Source of the DNA: Desulfobacteraceae bacterium
Lineage (GTDB): Bacteria; Desulfobacterota; DSM-4660; Desulfatiglandales; Desulfatiglandaceae
Assembly: GCA_030613055.1 (NCBI GenBank)
Contig: JAUWMR010000027.1
Span: forward strand, 1-51,956
Direction of reading: 5' to 3'
DNA: 51,956 bases
Shown here one piece after another: positions 26,515 through 35,439 of this stretch (positions are counted from its first letter, which is position 1; every line of letters begins with the position of its first letter). The notes beneath the pieces are model-generated. The model worked only from the letters and a program-made list of their open reading frames with translations. It searched no databases and had not been told where the DNA came from. The position numbers and the translations under genes were made by a program.

Positions 26515-26949
26515 ATGACACATGAAGACAGGGGCCATTATGCCAAGAAGCACCAACCTGACCGTCAGGTACGTCCGGAAATCGCCGAGGCTGTGAAGCA
26601 AAATGCCTCAAAGGGAGAAATATCGTGCGCCGCGGCCCACAAAATTGCGCGATATCAAAATGTGCCCCCGGCAGAGGTGGGATTTACCATAGATTCACTT
26701 GAGATACGTATTGTCAAATGCCAGTTGGGGCTTCACGGCTATCGTCCTGATAAGAAAATTGTTAAGCCGGCAGAAACCGTCTCGCAGGACCTGCAAGAGA
26801 CAATACACGATTCCCTGACGGACGGAAGACTTTCCTGCGCGGCTATATGGGATATTGCCAAAAAGATGAGGATGGCAAGGATGGAGGTCTCCTCGGCCTG
26901 TGAAACCTTAGGAGTTAAAATCTATTCCTGCCAGTTGGGTGCCTTCTAA
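26515..26949 (+). CDS. Unknown protein with a duplicated SCAA...CQLG domain
   Basis: 144 aa, ATG at 26515 behind GGAGGAGAT. Two copies of a roughly 55-residue unit are visible. The first reads IAEAVKQNASKGEISCAAAH...CQLGLHGY (about 22-80), the second LQETIHDSLTDGRLSCAAIW...CQLGAF (about 92-144). Each has SCAA after an acidic-Gly turn, a short helical stretch with IA, and a closing CQLG. The pattern looks like a small helix-turn-helix with one Cys at each end. Two conserved Cys per unit could bind a metal or form a disulfide. I do not recognise a named family. It is monocistronic and divergent from yggS. Confidence 0.75.
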   Translation: MTHEDRGHYAKKHQPDRQVRPEIAEAVKQNASKGEISCAAAHKIARYQNVPPAEVGFTIDSLEIRIVKCQLGLHGYRPDKKIVKPAETVSQDLQETIHDSLTDGRLSCAAIWDIAKKMRMARMEVSSACETLGVKIYSCQLGAF

Positions 26950-27043
26950 TGCTCCGATAGAATCTTTCCGTTGATGACAGGCTAATAGCAGATTTTGGTT
27001 CAACAAATCAATATTTTAACCTGGCCCCATAAACTAAAACCCG

Positions 27044-27082
27044 AAAAAAAGCACCATCCCCTTTACTAAAAGAGGATGGTGC
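27044..27082 (-). terminator. Intrinsic terminator, minus strand
   Basis: Read on the minus strand, GCACCATCC pairs with GGATGGTGC, extended through a U-G pair and CTTT/AAAG to a TAGT loop, and is followed by seven T (27044-27050). It is about 450 bp past the HesB-like stop codon, so it ends that transcript only if no nearer signal acts. Confidence 0.75.
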
Positions 27083-27322
27083 TTGCAAGATTTCTTTAGC
27101 CGTCAATATTCAGTTTTTCAGGGTATCCTTTTCAGTGAAGAATCCACACCTAAAGGACGTGACCTTGATCTGCCCCTGGAAGGGGCTAAAGCACTATAAA
27201 GAAAAAAATGCCTAAAATGCCTAAAGTGTAAAGTGCCTAAAGTTGTGGTACGCCTTCGGCGTGCTATTTTAAAAACAACGCCTCAGGGGTTTGCCCTCTA
27301 TTGCTGGCTAATTGGTATCATA

Positions 27323-27406
27323 GAGTAATCTATTTATCTAAAATAGCAGAATTCATTAACTTTAGGCATTTTAGGCACTTTAGTTCACTTTAGGCACTTG
27401 TGCGTA
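27323..27406 (-). repeat. 84-bp dispersed repeat, copy 2 (inverted)
   Basis: Reverse complement of 13999-14083 with only a few differences by eye (for example AGTGAACTAAAG for AGTGATCTAAAG). The two copies are 13 kb apart in opposite orientation and could support inversion by recombination. Confidence 0.8.
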
Positions 27407-27433
27407 TGAAAGGCAGAGTCGATTGGCTCTGAC

Positions 27434-27485
27434 CCCCGCAATACGCGATCTTCGACATGCCCATCGAAAATCCCGTATTGCGGGG
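27434..27485. repeat. Perfect 12-bp stem hairpin
   Basis: CCCCGCAATACG (27434-27445) and CGTATTGCGGGG (27474-27485) are exact inverted repeats around a 28-nt loop that itself holds TTCGA/TCGAA. No T-run follows directly on either strand. It lies 42 bp from the HesB-like stop codon, so it could stabilise that mRNA 3' end or be a REP-type repeat. Confidence 0.7.
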
Positions 27486-27527
27486 AATGATATGGTTTTT
27501 TAAATCGAAATAAATGGACTGCTCACT

Positions 27528-27842
27528 TTAACAACTACAGGAACTCCCGCACGAAGCGCCCGCAGACATGCTTGAAGAAATGTCAAATCCTGCACCCATA
27601 TAGGAGTTAACATAATCCACCTTTACGGGTTTTATCATTTCATACAATCCCTTCTCAATCATATATGTGATATCCCTGTCATCGAATACTTCATCCTTGT
27701 CTCTTGGCTCATCCAGAGCCATGCCCAGCGAGGGGCCGGATCACCCGCCCTGAGACAGTACAATTCGTATTCCCGGAATTTCTTCCTTGTCTTTTAAGAG
27801 TTCTTTAATCTTCTCGCTTGCCTTTTCCGTAATCTCAAACAT
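27528..27842 (-). CDS. HesB/IscA-like selenoprotein
   Basis: ATG at 27842 behind AAAGGAGG; 104 aa if the in-frame TGA at 27741-27743 (codon 34) is read as Sec. The context LSQGGUSGPSLGMALDEP aligns with GGCSG of IscA/HesB proteins, so Sec replaces the first cluster-binding Cys. The protein ends in a Cys-rich tail (SCGSSCSC), typical of this selenoprotein family. HesB-like selenoproteins are known in anaerobes. A role in Fe-S or selenium handling is presumed. Without readthrough one would call only 64 aa from the downstream ATG. A hairpin lies 19 nt after the UGA. Confidence 0.92.
27705..27721 (-). promoter_or_regulatory. Candidate bacterial SECIS hairpin of the HesB-like gene
   Basis: In the mRNA, TGGCTC and GAGCCA form a perfect 6-bp stem around a TGGAT loop, beginning 20 nt after the UGA. 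A GG in the tip loop is the feature SelB recognises. Confidence 0.7.
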
Positions 27843-28010
27843 ATCTTCCTCCTTTTAACCGTTTCATTTTATTGTTTTCAAACTACAATCTTAGTAACAT
27901 TTTAGCGCTCTGAAAATAGGACAGACAGGGCCGTAGGGATCGTTTTTTTTAAAAGCGCTAACGTGTTACAAAATATAGAGGCAGGATCTTTAGAAAGGTT
28001 ACATTTTTTC

Positions 28011-28661
28011 TCAGAAGGGTTCTTCTGCCAGCCGCTGTCGCAGCCATATCAAAATCTTGTCAAACTCTCTTCCAAGCTCTGCCATAGCCTTTCCACGATG
28101 GCTCACACTATTTTTTTCCCTGGAAGACAACTCTGCAAATGTCTTCTTGAGGGGCGGATAGTAAAAAAGAGGGTCATATCCAAATCCCTGGCCGCCGATC
28201 AAGTCCCTGGTGACAAGGCCATTACAGGTCCCCTCATATATGAGGGCAGGCCCTCTGGGAACGGCAATTGCAAGCACACACATAAAGGTGGCCTCTCTGT
28301 CCTTTACACCTTCCATGGCCTTGAGGAGCTTGAGGTTATTGGTCTGGTCAGTGGCGCCCTCCCCCGCATACCTCGCGGAGTAAACCCCCGGCATCCCATC
28401 AAGAGCCTTTACAATGAGACCGGAGTCATCCGCAAGTGCCGGCAGACCTAAGACCTTTGCTGTAAAGGCCGCCTTCTTGTAAGCATTATCCTCAAAAGTA
28501 TTTCCATCCTCCTCAACCGGGGGAATAGGACCAAAATCCTTAAGACTCCTGATCTCAACGCTATAATCAGCCACAAGACCCTTAAACTCGGAAATCTTGC
28601 CTTCATTCCGCGTGGCCAATACCAGCGGTCTTTCCAGACCCTTTTTACCTGAATTACTCAT
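28011..28661 (-). CDS. rdgB: Non-canonical purine NTP pyrophosphatase
   Basis: 216 aa Ham1/RdgB family: LVLATRNEGKISEFKGL at the start, FEDNAYKKA, ALADDSGLIVKALDG, GFGYDPLFYYPP and VSHRGKAMAEL. It hydrolyses ITP, dITP and XTP to monophosphates, clearing deaminated purines. The gene follows pgi by 10 bp and is almost certainly co-transcribed with it. The 168-bp gap to the HesB-like gene has no visible terminator, so the three may be one operon. Confidence 0.95.
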   Translation of the reverse strand: MSNSGKKGLERPLVLATRNEGKISEFKGLVADYSVEIRSLKDFGPIPPVEEDGNTFEDNAYKKAAFTAKVLGLPALADDSGLIVKALDGMPGVYSARYAGEGATDQTNNLKLLKAMEGVKDREATFMCVLAIAVPRGPALIYEGTCNGLVTRDLIGGQGFGYDPLFYYPPLKKTFAELSSREKNSVSHRGKAMAELGREFDKILIWLRQRLAEEPF

Positions 28662-28671
28662 ACCGGCAGGC

Positions 28672-30183
28672 TCAAATCCTAATCCTTTTTACTTTATTCA
28701 GGTTTTTTTCGATATTTGTCGCGTTTTCCTCAAAACCTGGTTTTCCGATCAATGCGAACATTGCCTGTTTATATGCCTCCACACCGGGCTGGATAAACGG
28801 ATTGTGGCCGAACAGATACCCGGCTATGGCAACTGATCTTTCCATCATATAATAGAACTGCCCTAAGTTATAAGCGTTCCTTTTCGGAATCTCCACTGTC
28901 ATATTTGGAACCCCTCCCTGATAATGGGCGTATGCCGGGCCATCAATCACCTTTCTGTTGACAAACCCCATATCCAGGCCCCTGTCCGAAAGAAAACCAA
29001 GCCCATCTGAGTCTTCATCCATATTAGGAATTGGAATCCGGTTATCGTGCTCCAAGAGCAGCAAAAAGGTTTCGAGGATATTCCTTTCTCCCTGCTGGAC
29101 CGCCTGTCCGTTTGCATGAAGTTTTTCCGAATAGAAAGAGGGGGAAACCCATAAGCCGTGACCATTATGGCCTTCGCTTTCAGGAAATAACTGCTCCATC
29201 CACCTTGCAACAAAAAAAAGAGAGGCGGCATTTGTAGCCACCACTTCGATCTTTTTGCCCTTAAGCCAGGAAACATGTCGTAAGGCAGCATGTACCAGTG
29301 AAGGATTCTGCCAGAAATCATCATTATGTGCGATCCTGTGCATGTTTTTAAAACCTGCCACAAATTCCTCAATATCAATATTGGCCATGGCCAACCCCAC
29401 CAGCCCTACATCCGTTAAGACCGAAAACCTCCCCCCGATGTTATCCGGGATAATGAATGTGCGGTAGCCTTTCCGGTCCGCCATTTTTTTTAAAGCGCCT
29501 TTCACCCTGTCCGTGGTCGCAAGAATCATCCGGTCAGACTTATCACCCCAGTTGTCTTCCATTAACTTCCGGATAATCCTGAATGCAATGGCCGTTTCCG
29601 TTGTAGTCCCGGACTTGGATATGACATTGATGCCGATTCGCTTTCCCTCTAACATATCCAGGGTGTCCCGAAAATAATCCGGGTCCATATTATTGCCCAA
29701 GAAATAGACCTCCGGCGCACCACCCCTCTGTTCCCTGCTCAACTGGTTGAAGTACTGGTGGGTAAGTGCCCGAAACGTAGATTCTATTCCCAGATAAGAC
29801 CCCCCGATACCAAGGGAAACAAAGACATCAATTTCATTAGCAATCTCTTTTGCAACGGTCTTTATCTCGTCTAAATTTTCTCCGCTTATCTCTAACGGGA
29901 GGTTTTGCCAGCCTGTCATTGGGATATCTCCATCACAAATATCCCCTTCGCTATTTTTTAGCATTTGATGCGCCTTCATTATTTCGGGAATCAGCTTATC
30001 CACATCCTCGCGAGTGATAGCTCCTTTGCCCGGCGCATCAAATATATATGTAAGATCCAGGTAAATCCTGTTGGCCGCCCTGAAATCATCCGATTCAAAT
30101 GGCTGCTGTTCCCGCTGTCCCCTTCGAATCTGCTCTTTGATGGTTTCATTTTCTCCTATTTCAATTAGCTTTAATCCTTGCAT
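28672..30183 (-). CDS. pgi: Glucose-6-phosphate isomerase
   Basis: 503 aa from ATG 30183 (MQGLKLIEIG), preferred because GGAG precedes it; an in-frame ATG at 30237 lacks a site. Key family segments: FVSLGIGGSYLG, ISKSGTTTETAIAF, DNIGGRFSVLT and SEGHNGHGLWVS, with YKQAMFALIGKPG near the end. It interconverts glucose-6-P and fructose-6-P. First gene of the pgi-rdgB pair. The 310 bp upstream holds short repeats (CCAATTTCCAATTATC near 30295 and a partial inverse near 30345) and no clear promoter. Confidence 0.94.
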   Translation of the reverse strand: MQGLKLIEIGENETIKEQIRRGQREQQPFESDDFRAANRIYLDLTYIFDAPGKGAITREDVDKLIPEIMKAHQMLKNSEGDICDGDIPMTGWQNLPLEISGENLDEIKTVAKEIANEIDVFVSLGIGGSYLGIESTFRALTHQYFNQLSREQRGGAPEVYFLGNNMDPDYFRDTLDMLEGKRIGINVISKSGTTTETAIAFRIIRKLMEDNWGDKSDRMILATTDRVKGALKKMADRKGYRTFIIPDNIGGRFSVLTDVGLVGLAMANIDIEEFVAGFKNMHRIAHNDDFWQNPSLVHAALRHVSWLKGKKIEVVATNAASLFFVARWMEQLFPESEGHNGHGLWVSPSFYSEKLHANGQAVQQGERNILETFLLLLEHDNRIPIPNMDEDSDGLGFLSDRGLDMGFVNRKVIDGPAYAHYQGGVPNMTVEIPKRNAYNLGQFYYMMERSVAIAGYLFGHNPFIQPGVEAYKQAMFALIGKPGFEENATNIEKNLNKVKRIRI

Positions 30184-30493
30184 GGCATTCTCCGGATGGA
30201 GCACATTTCTATTATAACCAATAACGTAACAGCTCAATATTTCGGGGTATAATATTTACAGCAAAGGGTACGAAGAGACAGAGTACAAAAATATCCAATT
30301 TCCAATTATCAATAACCAATGTCCAATGAAAAACACTTAAAACTTGGAAATTGAGCATTCGATATTGGATATTATCTTACGGTCGCATCCACATTTCTTC
30401 GTGATCTTTGTGGTGATCAATTTCCTTTCGTTTTATGTAGGCGTTGTTATGTACTGAAAGCCCCTGGTTATTGAGAAGATAAGATTTTACTGC

Positions 30494-32353
30494 TTAACGA
30501 AACACTGTCATTTTTCTCCCGGAGACAGTTAGCAAAATTGGTTCATTTTCCAGATCCCCGTGGGAATTAAAAAAGATCATCCCGGTAACACCCGCAAAAT
30601 CCATACACCGTAGCAGTCCTCTCTGAAGCCCCGTCCTCGTACGGACACCTTCGTATTCCATCACGTATTTTATGAGCCTGATCGTATCATATCCAGCAGC
30701 AGCAAGGATCCCGGGGGAAGATTCAAAATTCGCCATGTACCCTCTTACAAATAACTCAACACCCGGTTCGCCTGATCCTTTAAAAAAACCGGAAGGAAAA
30801 ATAGCGCCCTGGACATAATCACTCGCCGTTTCCAACAATTCAGGGGATTGCCAGAGGCTTGTCCCCATCAACAAAACGCCGGTTACATCATGATAAGCTA
30901 ATTGTGGTGCGATCATTGCCACTCTCTGGTAATTATCCGGTATAAAAACTACATCAAAATCAATAATTGGCTCGGGTTCATCGGAGTAGATCTCACCTTC
31001 TTCTTCCTCGTAGGTTCTCATCTCCTCAAGCTTTTCCACGAAAGATGCTGGTCTCGGGTAGTATAGGCCGATCATTTTCTTTATCTCATCCGGGAAATCA
31101 GTATCATCCGGGTTATAGGACTCCACAGCGGTCACGGTCCCGCCTATTTCATCTAAGGTATCCCAGAAAAGGTTCATAAAGAATCGGCCGTAGGTATTGT
31201 CCGGATACAGGATGGCAAATCGCTTTTTTTCCATTTCATATATAGCCGCTCTCACAAGGCTCTTCACCTCTCGTGAAGGCGTTAGGAAATTTCGGAATAT
31301 CATATCCCCTTCTTCAGTGATCCCCTCCTTCTGGGTTATGGTAATAATCGGAACACCCAATTCCTGGGCTTTTCTGGCGGCCTGCCCGGCCGTCCTGGTC
31401 AAAAGGGGGCCAATTACTGTTATCACCTTCTCATTTCTGACCAGATCTTCAAGAGCAGCGACCGCTTTCTCCGGCTCTCCCTCAGTATCTCTGATCAGCA
31501 GTTCCAGATCAAATCCCGGCCTCGTTTCACTGAACATCTCCATACCAAGCTGAATTCCTTTTAAGACCTCCTCGCCGTAAATGGCAAAAGGGCCGCTTAA
31601 TGGCAACAAGCAGCCCACAACGCCAGGTCTGACACCCTTCTCATCCTCCACTCTTTCCAGAAGATCCCTTCCTGCTGAAACCCATGACGGTTTGGATTTA
31701 GACTGAACAAGCCATGATGATACAATCTTCGCCTTTTCCGGCTCATTATTTTTCAGGAATATTGTCGCCATCTCATGGTAGACTTGTGGGGCGGAATCAC
31801 TCAGGTCGGAATATCCGGCAATCCCTTCAAACGTCTCAATCTCGCTGGCCATCAACAGATCTTCCATTTTTTCTTCGAGATATGCCTGACGTTTCAGGTC
31901 CCCGGGGCATTCATTTTTCCCCTTCAGCCAGTAGGCAAATGCCCGTGGATTATCTCCCAGCGCCTTGAAATTCTCCCCCAACAGGATCAGAACCTCTCCT
32001 TTTAGCGAATGCCGGGGGTATTTTTTCAGCCATTTACGAGCATCATCCTTTGAACGAGAGTGTTTTCCAAGGTGTTTGTACGCGCTGGCGATCTGAAACC
32101 GGACAGTTGGCAGTCCGCCATAATAGGGATACTCCCGGGAAACCCTTTCTAAAAGACCTAAGGCTTCTTTGAATTGCTCTTTTTCATAATATGTATTTGC
32201 TGCCTGGTGAAGTGAGGATGCGGACTGCACAGCAACGGCCACCTTTTTTGGCGGGACTCTTTCCGGAACTATAGCCCGGCAGCCCGTCAAAAAAAAGGCT
32301 ATCCCCACCATCACGGTAGGGACAGCCTTATTTAAACAAACAGATCGAATCAT
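30494..32353 (-). CDS. LpoA-like lipoprotein: TPR plus periplasmic-binding fold
   Basis: 619 aa. Lipobox LTGC at residues 20-23 marks an outer- or inner-membrane lipoprotein. Residues about 45-220 are helical repeats (TPR-like: ANTYYEKEQFKEALGLLERV). Residues about 240-615 match the Leu/Ile/Val-binding fold (GCLLPLSGPFAIYGEEVLKG, TVIGPLLTRTA, PDNTYGRFF). TPR followed by this fold is the LpoA architecture, which activates penicillin-binding protein 1A. An acidic EEEEGEIYSDEPEP insert sits within the binding domain. Its ATG overlaps the dnaK stop (TGATG), so it is translated from the dnaK message. Confidence 0.82.
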   Translation of the reverse strand: MIRSVCLNKAVPTVMVGIAFFLTGCRAIVPERVPPKKVAVAVQSASSLHQAANTYYEKEQFKEALGLLERVSREYPYYGGLPTVRFQIASAYKHLGKHSRSKDDARKWLKKYPRHSLKGEVLILLGENFKALGDNPRAFAYWLKGKNECPGDLKRQAYLEEKMEDLLMASEIETFEGIAGYSDLSDSAPQVYHEMATIFLKNNEPEKAKIVSSWLVQSKSKPSWVSAGRDLLERVEDEKGVRPGVVGCLLPLSGPFAIYGEEVLKGIQLGMEMFSETRPGFDLELLIRDTEGEPEKAVAALEDLVRNEKVITVIGPLLTRTAGQAARKAQELGVPIITITQKEGITEEGDMIFRNFLTPSREVKSLVRAAIYEMEKKRFAILYPDNTYGRFFMNLFWDTLDEIGGTVTAVESYNPDDTDFPDEIKKMIGLYYPRPASFVEKLEEMRTYEEEEGEIYSDEPEPIIDFDVVFIPDNYQRVAMIAPQLAYHDVTGVLLMGTSLWQSPELLETASDYVQGAIFPSGFFKGSGEPGVELFVRGYMANFESSPGILAAAGYDTIRLIKYVMEYEGVRTRTGLQRGLLRCMDFAGVTGMIFFNSHGDLENEPILLTVSGRKMTVFR

Positions 32354-34263
32354 CACTTTTTAACTTCCTCAAAATCGGCATCCACTACATCCTCGTCCTG
32401 TGAGGCGCCTGCCTCGGATTCAGGACCGGCAGACCCTTCAGCCTGTCCTTGCTGCTGGCTGGCCTGTGCATACAGGGTCTCGGCCAATTTATGGGACGCC
32501 TGGGTCAATTCATCGGTTAACCTTTTTATCTCTTCTATATTATCACCTTCCATTGCCTTTTTCAAATTCTCAGTGGCCTGGTCAATACTCGATTTTGTAG
32601 TATCATCCAGCTTATCTCCCGCCTCCTTAACCGATTTCTCCGTAGTATAAATCATAGAATCGGCCATGTTGCGGGCGTCCACAAGTTCCTTCTTCTTTTT
32701 GTCTTCCTCGGCATGTATTTCCGCATCTTTAACGAGTTTTTCAATCTCTTCATCACTCAAACCACTGGAAGCCGTAATCTCAATTGATTGTTCTTTCCCC
32801 GTCCCCATGTCCTTGGCAGAGACATGAACGATTCCATTGGCGTCTATATCAAAAGTCACTTCAATCTGGGGAAGGCCCCTGGGGGCAGGAGGAATGCCCA
32901 CAAGCTGAAAGCGTCCGAGGGTCCTGTTATAACCCGCCATCTCCCTTTCCCCCTGAAGCACGTGAATCTCAACGGCAGGCTGGTTATCCGCCGCTGTTGA
33001 AAAAGTCTGGCTTTTTTTAGTGGGGATAGTCGTGTTCTTTTCAATCAGTTTGGTGAAAACACCGCCTAAGGTTTCAATACCCAAAGATAGTGGTGTCACG
33101 TCCAAAAGAAGCACGTCTTTAACATCACCCTTTAACACACCGCCCTGAATGGCGGCACCTACGGCGACCACTTCGTCCGGGTTTACGCCCTTGCCCGGCT
33201 CTTTTCCGAAAATTGCCTTGACCTTTTCCTGGACCTTGGGCATCCTGGTCATACCGCCTACCAGGATCACTTCGTCAATATCACCTGCCTTTAAACCGGC
33301 ATCCTTTATTGCGGTATTACAGGGCCCCACTATTTTTTCGATCAGATCATCAACCAGCGCTTCAAGCCTGGAACGGCTCAGTTTTATGTTGAGGTGTTTT
33401 GGACCGCTGGCATCTGCCGTGATAAATGGAAGATTAACATCCGTCTCCATGGAACCCGATAACTCTATCTTGGCCTTTTCCGCCCCTTCTTTCAGCCGCT
33501 GTAAGGCCATTTTATCATTGCGAAGATCAATGCCCTGGTCCTTTTTGAACTCATCGGCCAGATATTCAACAATCCGCAGGTCAAAATCTTCCCCGCCTAA
33601 ATGCGTATCACCATTTGTCGACTTCACCTCAAAAACTCCCTCACCTATCTCTAAAACAGATATATCAAAGGTGCCGCCGCCTAAGTCAAATACTGCTATC
33701 TTCCGGTCACCCTTTTTATCCATTCCATACGCGAGAGAGGCCGCTGTCGGCTCATTTATAATGCGCTCGACATTTAAGCCGGCAATGCGACCGGCATCTT
33801 TGGTAGCCTGCCTCTGGCTGTCATTGAAATATGCAGGGACTGTGACAACAGCTTCGGTAATTTTTTCTCCAAGATAATCCTCTGCCGTCTCTTTCATCTT
33901 CTGGAGTATCATGGCAGATACTTCCGCAGGGCTATAGTCTTTGCCCCTGATCGATACATGGGCATCCTCGTTGGACGCCTTATTTATCTTGTAGGGAAGA
34001 ACTTTGATATCATTTTGAACTTCCGATGACTGGTGTTTCCTCCCTATAAGCCTTTTAACTGCAAAAACCGTATTCTCGGGATTAGTCACAGCCTGCCGTT
34101 TCGCAGTCTGTCCAACCAACCTCTCCCCGCCGTCGGTAAAAGCTACCATGGAAGGCGTAGTCCTGCTTCCCTCTGCATTTGCAATTACGACGGGATCGCC
34201 CCCCTCCATTACAGCTACGCATGAATTGGTTGTCCCAAGATCAATTCCTATTATTTTTCCCAT
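32353..34263 (-). CDS. dnaK: Chaperone DnaK (Hsp70)
   Basis: 636 aa. [19 protein letters not shown] at the N terminus, [20 protein letters not shown]-like segment near 138-157, [15 protein letters not shown], and a Gly/Gln/Ala-rich tail ending in acidic [11 protein letters not shown]. ATPase domain about 1-385, substrate domain about 390-505, lid after. Downstream of grpE by 84 bp in the same direction; dnaJ is not adjacent. Translational coupling to the lipoprotein gene at its stop is unusual. Confidence 0.98.
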   Translation of the reverse strand: MGKIIGIDLGTTNSCVAVMEGGDPVVIANAEGSRTTPSMVAFTDGGERLVGQTAKRQAVTNPENTVFAVKRLIGRKHQSSEVQNDIKVLPYKINKASNEDAHVSIRGKDYSPAEVSAMILQKMKETAEDYLGEKITEAVVTVPAYFNDSQRQATKDAGRIAGLNVERIINEPTAASLAYGMDKKGDRKIAVFDLGGGTFDISVLEIGEGVFEVKSTNGDTHLGGEDFDLRIVEYLADEFKKDQGIDLRNDKMALQRLKEGAEKAKIELSGSMETDVNLPFITADASGPKHLNIKLSRSRLEALVDDLIEKIVGPCNTAIKDAGLKAGDIDEVILVGGMTRMPKVQEKVKAIFGKEPGKGVNPDEVVAVGAAIQGGVLKGDVKDVLLLDVTPLSLGIETLGGVFTKLIEKNTTIPTKKSQTFSTAADNQPAVEIHVLQGEREMAGYNRTLGRFQLVGIPPAPRGLPQIEVTFDIDANGIVHVSAKDMGTGKEQSIEITASSGLSDEEIEKLVKDAEIHAEEDKKKKELVDARNMADSMIYTTEKSVKEAGDKLDDTTKSSIDQATENLKKAMEGDNIEEIKRLTDELTQASHKLAETLYAQASQQQGQAEGSAGPESEAGASQDEDVVDADFEEVKK

Positions 34264-34347
34264 CTTCTTGCCTCCTTAAACCCCACGACTCTCTTTTTTT
34301 ATCTTATGATGGGCCCGGTAAAATAACACCGGGCACTCTGCTATTTG

Positions 34348-34962
34348 CTAATCTTTACCCTTGCTCACAACAACCATCGCTGGTCTTATCAATCTCTCAT
34401 TGAGCATGTAGCCCTTTTGAAGCTCATGAAGAACCGTTCCGGGTTCAACATTATCATCCTCCTGCCCAGAAACCGCCTCATGAAAATTAGGGTCAAAGGG
34501 CTCACCAACAGCCTTAACCTCCTCAACGCCATTCTTTTTGAGTGTATCCAAAAGCCCTTTATGCGTCAGTTCAACACCTTCCGCAAGAGCAACGCTTGAT
34601 TTTTTGTCCTGTGAATTCGCAATGGCCTTTTCCAGATTATCCAATGCAGGAAGCAGTTGTTTTATCAGGGTCTCATTGGCATATCGTGCCAGATCCTCTT
34701 TCTCTTTTTGAAACCTTTTTTTCATATTATCCATCTCCGCCTGGGAGCGGATATAAAGATCATAATTATTTCCTGCTGACTCTTGAATTTTCTTAACTTT
34801 TTCAACCAATTGCGCCTTTGTCATCTTTTTAAGGGGAATCTCTTTTCCCTTATGGTTTTCCTGCTCAGTACGATCTTCGGAATATGACTTCAAGTCTCCC
34901 TGAGAATCTTCACTGGCCCTGTTTTGTGCATTTTCATCTTTTACCACACTTACTCTAACCAT
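34348..34962 (-). CDS. grpE: Nucleotide exchange factor GrpE
   Basis: 204 aa. A charged, low-complexity N terminus (about 1-60) precedes a long coiled coil (IRSQAEMDNMKKRFQKE) and a beta domain with EPFDPNFHEAVSGQEDDNVE and GYMLNERLIRPAMVVVSKG. It releases ADP from DnaK. ATG at 34962 with GGGAG upstream. It is the first gene of grpE-dnaK-lipoprotein. No CIRCE inverted repeat is visible upstream, so HrcA control is not supported. Confidence 0.95.
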   Translation of the reverse strand: MVRVSVVKDENAQNRASEDSQGDLKSYSEDRTEQENHKGKEIPLKKMTKAQLVEKVKKIQESAGNNYDLYIRSQAEMDNMKKRFQKEKEDLARYANETLIKQLLPALDNLEKAIANSQDKKSSVALAEGVELTHKGLLDTLKKNGVEEVKAVGEPFDPNFHEAVSGQEDDNVEPGTVLHELQKGYMLNERLIRPAMVVVSKGKD

Positions 34963-35020
34963 ATCTTGCTCCCGTTCTCGGAAGAATTTTTGATCATTTT
35001 TAATAACTTAACTTAGCGAA

Positions 35021-35049
35021 ACGTTAAGCATCCAAAAATACTTTGTCAA
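35021..35049 (-). promoter_or_regulatory. Predicted sigma-70 promoter for grpE-dnaK
   Basis: On the minus strand TTGACA (35049-35044), 17 nt, then TAACGT (35026-35021), 58 nt before the grpE start. An inverted repeat CTTAAC/GTTAAG (35007-35012, 35023-35028) overlaps the -10 box and could be an operator. Confidence 0.45.
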
Positions 35050-35204
35050 GGTTCATTCAGGCAAGTTTTTGACCTGCACGGTTGGCCATTAGCCTTTTGA
35101 AATTAGTGCAATTTTGATGAACTCGTAAAAAGCTATGTGATGCCGGCTGCGGCACTGCAACCGAAAATAACTTGATAGTATATGGAATTTCCTTTTTTTC
35201 AAAC

Positions 35205-35270
35205 GTAGTGCAGGGCTTCAGCCCTGCCTCATAATGGTCCCGCTAAAGCGGGACTAAAGCTCTGCGCTAC
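35205..35270 (+). repeat. 66-bp palindromic element, copy 1
   Basis: Begins GTAGTGCAGGGCTTCAG and ends CTAAAGCTCTGCGCTAC, with the inner palindrome GTCCCGCTAAAGCGGGAC. About 90 percent identical by eye to 36221-36286, same orientation. Terminal inverted repeats of about 17 bp and no coding capacity point to a MITE- or REP-type unit. Confidence 0.8.
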
Positions 35271-35439
35271 AAGTCCGCACCGAAGGTGCGCTAATTTATC
35301 ATTTATATCAAAAGGTTATGATTTAGTTATTTTAAAGTCTTAAAAACTTGTCATTTCGATCACGCCAGAGGCGGGCGAGAAATCTTTGAGGTTTTACTTT
35401 CTATTGATCTGGCAGAGATTAAGCTGGGGCAGTGTGGAT

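Larger units (their letters stand above)
26950..27527. other. 578-bp intergenic region with terminator, repeat and hairpin
   Basis: No gene supported. Contents: a minus-strand terminator (27044-27082), degraded CCTAAAGTG units (27205-27245), the inverted copy of the 84-bp repeat (27323-27406) and a 12-bp perfect stem (27434-27485). Confidence 0.6.
34963..35439. other. 477-bp intergenic region upstream of grpE
   Basis: Holds the predicted grpE promoter (35021-35049), a 66-bp palindromic repeat (35205-35270) and near 35347 a fragment like the GTCATTTCGATC...GAGAAATCTT dispersed repeats. No gene supported. Confidence 0.55.

Noticed and set aside
27434-27485. Terminator of the HesB-like gene
   Set aside because: The stem is strong but no T-run follows directly on the minus strand; the hairpin at 27044-27082 fits better.
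34963-35060. CIRCE element upstream of grpE
   Set aside because: No TTAGCACTC-N9-GAGTGCTAA-like inverted repeat is present; only a short CTTAAC/GTTAAG pair.
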